From: an uncultured Acidobacteriota bacterium
GTDB lineage: Bacteria; Acidobacteriota; Terriglobia; Terriglobales; Acidobacteriaceae
Assembly (NCBI GenBank): GCA_903932385.1
Contig: CAIZGA010000143.1
Span: forward strand, 1-13,479
Direction of reading: 5' to 3'
Length of the DNA: 13,479 nucleotides
Part shown: piece by piece, positions 12,166 through 13,479 of the stretch
Layout of the letters: every line of letters begins with the position of its first letter
How positions within the stretch are numbered: the first letter of the stretch is position 1
Notes under the pieces: model-generated
The model's input: the letters and a program-made list of their open reading frames with translations, nothing else
What the model was told of the DNA's origin: nothing
Database searches by the model: none
Translations under genes and position numbers: made by a program

Positions 12166-13479
12166 TTTTCCGCCGTAGAGCATTTTGTACATCTGCACGT
12201 TACGCAGCACCGCCTGCACATAATCGCGAGTCTCGGTGTAGGGGATGGACTCGACAAACTCCGGCAGGTCCTTGTAGCTGCCGTTCGCCTGCCAGCCACG
12301 CACCGCGCCGTCGCCGGCGTTGTAGGCAGCCAGTGCCAACTCCGCCTGATTGCTGTAGCGGTCTAACTCGCCGCGCAGATAGACCGTGCCGAAACGCAGG
12401 TTCATGTCCGGCTGCAGCAACTGCGACGCGCTCAGATTTTTCACGCCCTGCTTGCGTGCCATCTGCTTGCCCACCGACGGCAACAACTGCATCAAGCCAT
12501 AAGCATTCGCATGCGAGACGATACCCGGGTTGAACTCCGACTCCTGCCGAATCAACGCAGCCACTAAATACGGGTCAAGATGATTGCGCTCGGCATCGGC
12601 GGTCAGGTCTGCCCAGTAGGCGCGTGGAAACAGCAGATGCCAGTAGCTCTGTGGAACGGCTTTCACCGGCAATGCGAAATATGGCGCTGCAGTTTTCTTG
12701 ATGACCTGCAGCGCGTGATAATCCTCGCCGAAGGATTCATAAATCTGAGCCTGCGCATACAGGCCCCAGTTCGCGCTGCCCGGGCTCAACTGGATTTCCT
12801 GCGCAATGTATTCATTCAGCGCGGCATTGGCCAGCAGCTTTGCTTTTTCAAGATGCTCGTCATCGGCGGGCAATGCGTCGCTCAACGCCGGGGTTGCGGG
12901 AGGCTTCACATAACTGAGCGGCATCGCCACCAGCGCTGCCTGCACCGGCAATACTGCCAGCCGCTGGCGCGCCAGAATGCCGTAGTAATAATTCGGATAG
13001 CACTGTACCAGCGTGCGGTAATAATTTTCCGCCTGCGCGTAGTTGTGCTCTTCATCCTCAAAGATTCGCGCGCGCCAGTAGAGCGCATTCGGCACTTCAA
13101 TGCCGCCGGCGTAATGCACAATCTGCTCGTCAAACAGTCGCGCCGCTTCTGCGTAATTCCGCTGTCGATAATTCAGCCATGCCGCGCGCCAATGGCTGGA
13201 GGGTGCATATTGCGCGGTGGGAAACATCTGCACCAACTGCGTGTAGTAGCGAATGGCAGCGGGAAAGTCATGCTTGAAAAACGCCGTGTATCCCGCTGAG
13301 TACAACGCTTCCTGCAGCCAGTTGCTGGTGGGGAATCGCTGCGTCATCTGCTGGATGGTCGCAGCTTCTCGGTCGCGATCATCCGCAGTGCGTTCCAACT
13401 CTGCAATCACATACAGCCTTAAAGCACCGCTGTCATCATTGCGTTCCGGCAGTTGCTCGGCCATCAGTTGGTTCAGCCA
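12163..13479 (-). CDS. TPR-containing soluble lytic transglycosylase, Slt type (5' end beyond window)
   Basis: 438 residues are visible and the frame is open through base 13479, so the true start lies outside. The first 280 or so residues are alpha-helical TPR-like repeats (for example AIRYYTQLVQMFPTAQY, ALYWRARIFEDEEHNYAQAE). The last 150 form the catalytic Slt domain: LIRQESEFNP with catalytic Glu313 in visible numbering, SHANAYGLMQLLPSVGKQMA, MNLRFGTVYL and ALAAYNAGDGAVRGW. It cleaves the MurNAc-GlcNAc bond of peptidoglycan non-hydrolytically, giving 1,6-anhydro ends, in the periplasm; the export signal should be in the missing N-terminus. The TAA stop is the first triplet of a TAAATTTG octamer array. 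The protein ends normally in YKMLYGGK. It looks like a housekeeping cell-wall gene rather than part of the glycan or D-amino-acid genes. Confidence 0.93.
   Translation of the reverse strand, partial: WLNQLMAEQLPERNDDSGALRLYVIAELERTADDRDREAATIQQMTQRFPTSNWLQEALYSAGYTAFFKHDFPAAIRYYTQLVQMFPTAQYAPSSHWRAAWLNYRQRNYAEAARLFDEQIVHYAGGIEVPNALYWRARIFEDEEHNYAQAENYYRTLVQCYPNYYYGILARQRLAVLPVQAALVAMPLSYVKPPATPALSDALPADDEHLEKAKLLANAALNEYIAQEIQLSPGSANWGLYAQAQIYESFGEDYHALQVIKKTAAPYFALPVKAVPQSYWHLLFPRAYWADLTADAERNHLDPYLVAALIRQESEFNPGIVSHANAYGLMQLLPSVGKQMARKQGVKNLSASQLLQPDMNLRFGTVYLRGELDRYSNQAELALAAYNAGDGAVRGWQANGSYKDLPEFVESIPYTETRDYVQAVLRNVQMYKMLYGGK

Noticed and set aside
12580..13299. 239-codon plus-strand open frame inside the transglycosylase gene
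   Set aside because: It is opposite the TPR region; its composition and lack of family features mark it as antisense noise.

Overview
The window is about 13.5 kb of bacterial chromosome, densely coded, with eleven protein genes (two cut by the window edges). I see no tRNA, rRNA, insertion sequence, phage gene or CRISPR array. An outer-membrane protein, a Slt-type lytic transglycosylase and many twin-arginine (Tat) signal peptides point to a Gram-negative soil or plant-litter type bacterium. The protein style fits Acidobacteriota (Terriglobia-like) best, but that is an impression from the sequences, not a search result.

Layout, left to right. (1) Minus-strand run 2919 to 1: N-acyl-D-amino-acid deacylase, then RidA enamine/imine deaminase, then a Tat-exported GH125 exo-alpha-mannosidase that runs off the left edge. 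(2) Plus strand 2929-4242: a fold-III PLP D-serine-dehydratase-like enzyme, divergent from the deacylase with only 9 bp between start codons. (3) Minus 4264-6078: Tat-exported type I sulfatase. (4) Plus 6245-8278: Tat-exported heparinase II/III-type polysaccharide lyase, divergent from the sulfatase. (5) Minus 10640 to 8289: a two-gene unit of a Tat-exported TIM-barrel sugar isomerase/epimerase-like protein and a Tat-exported Gfo/Idh/MocA oxidoreductase. (6) Plus 10858-11688: a predicted outer-membrane protein of unknown function. (7) Minus 13479 to 11701: a TPR/Slt lytic transglycosylase (open at the right edge), followed by a small cysteine-rich protein.

Two themes emerge. The first is D-amino-acid catabolism: the deacylase releases D-amino acids from N-acyl forms, the PLP enzyme removes ammonia from D-serine-like substrates, and RidA hydrolyses the reactive enamine/imine. 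The second is periplasmic glycan breakdown: lyase, sulfatase, exo-mannosidase and an exported Gfo/Idh plus TIM-barrel pair. Five of the eleven proteins carry a Tat motif. The exported redox pair suggests, as a hypothesis, oxidation-assisted glycoside cleavage outside the cytoplasm. The mannosidase appears to be co-transcribed with the D-amino-acid genes, which links the two themes.

Small-scale structure: the three plus-strand genes lack a Shine-Dalgarno but have a -10-like hexamer 6-7 nt before the ATG (possible leaderless mRNAs). Most minus-strand genes have clear Shine-Dalgarno sites. The small cysteine-rich gene has a good sigma70-like promoter whose start point lies in a perfect 10-bp inverted repeat. 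The Gfo/Idh unit has an intrinsic terminator buried in the end of the convergent lyase gene. A TAAATTTG octamer array begins at the transglycosylase stop codon.
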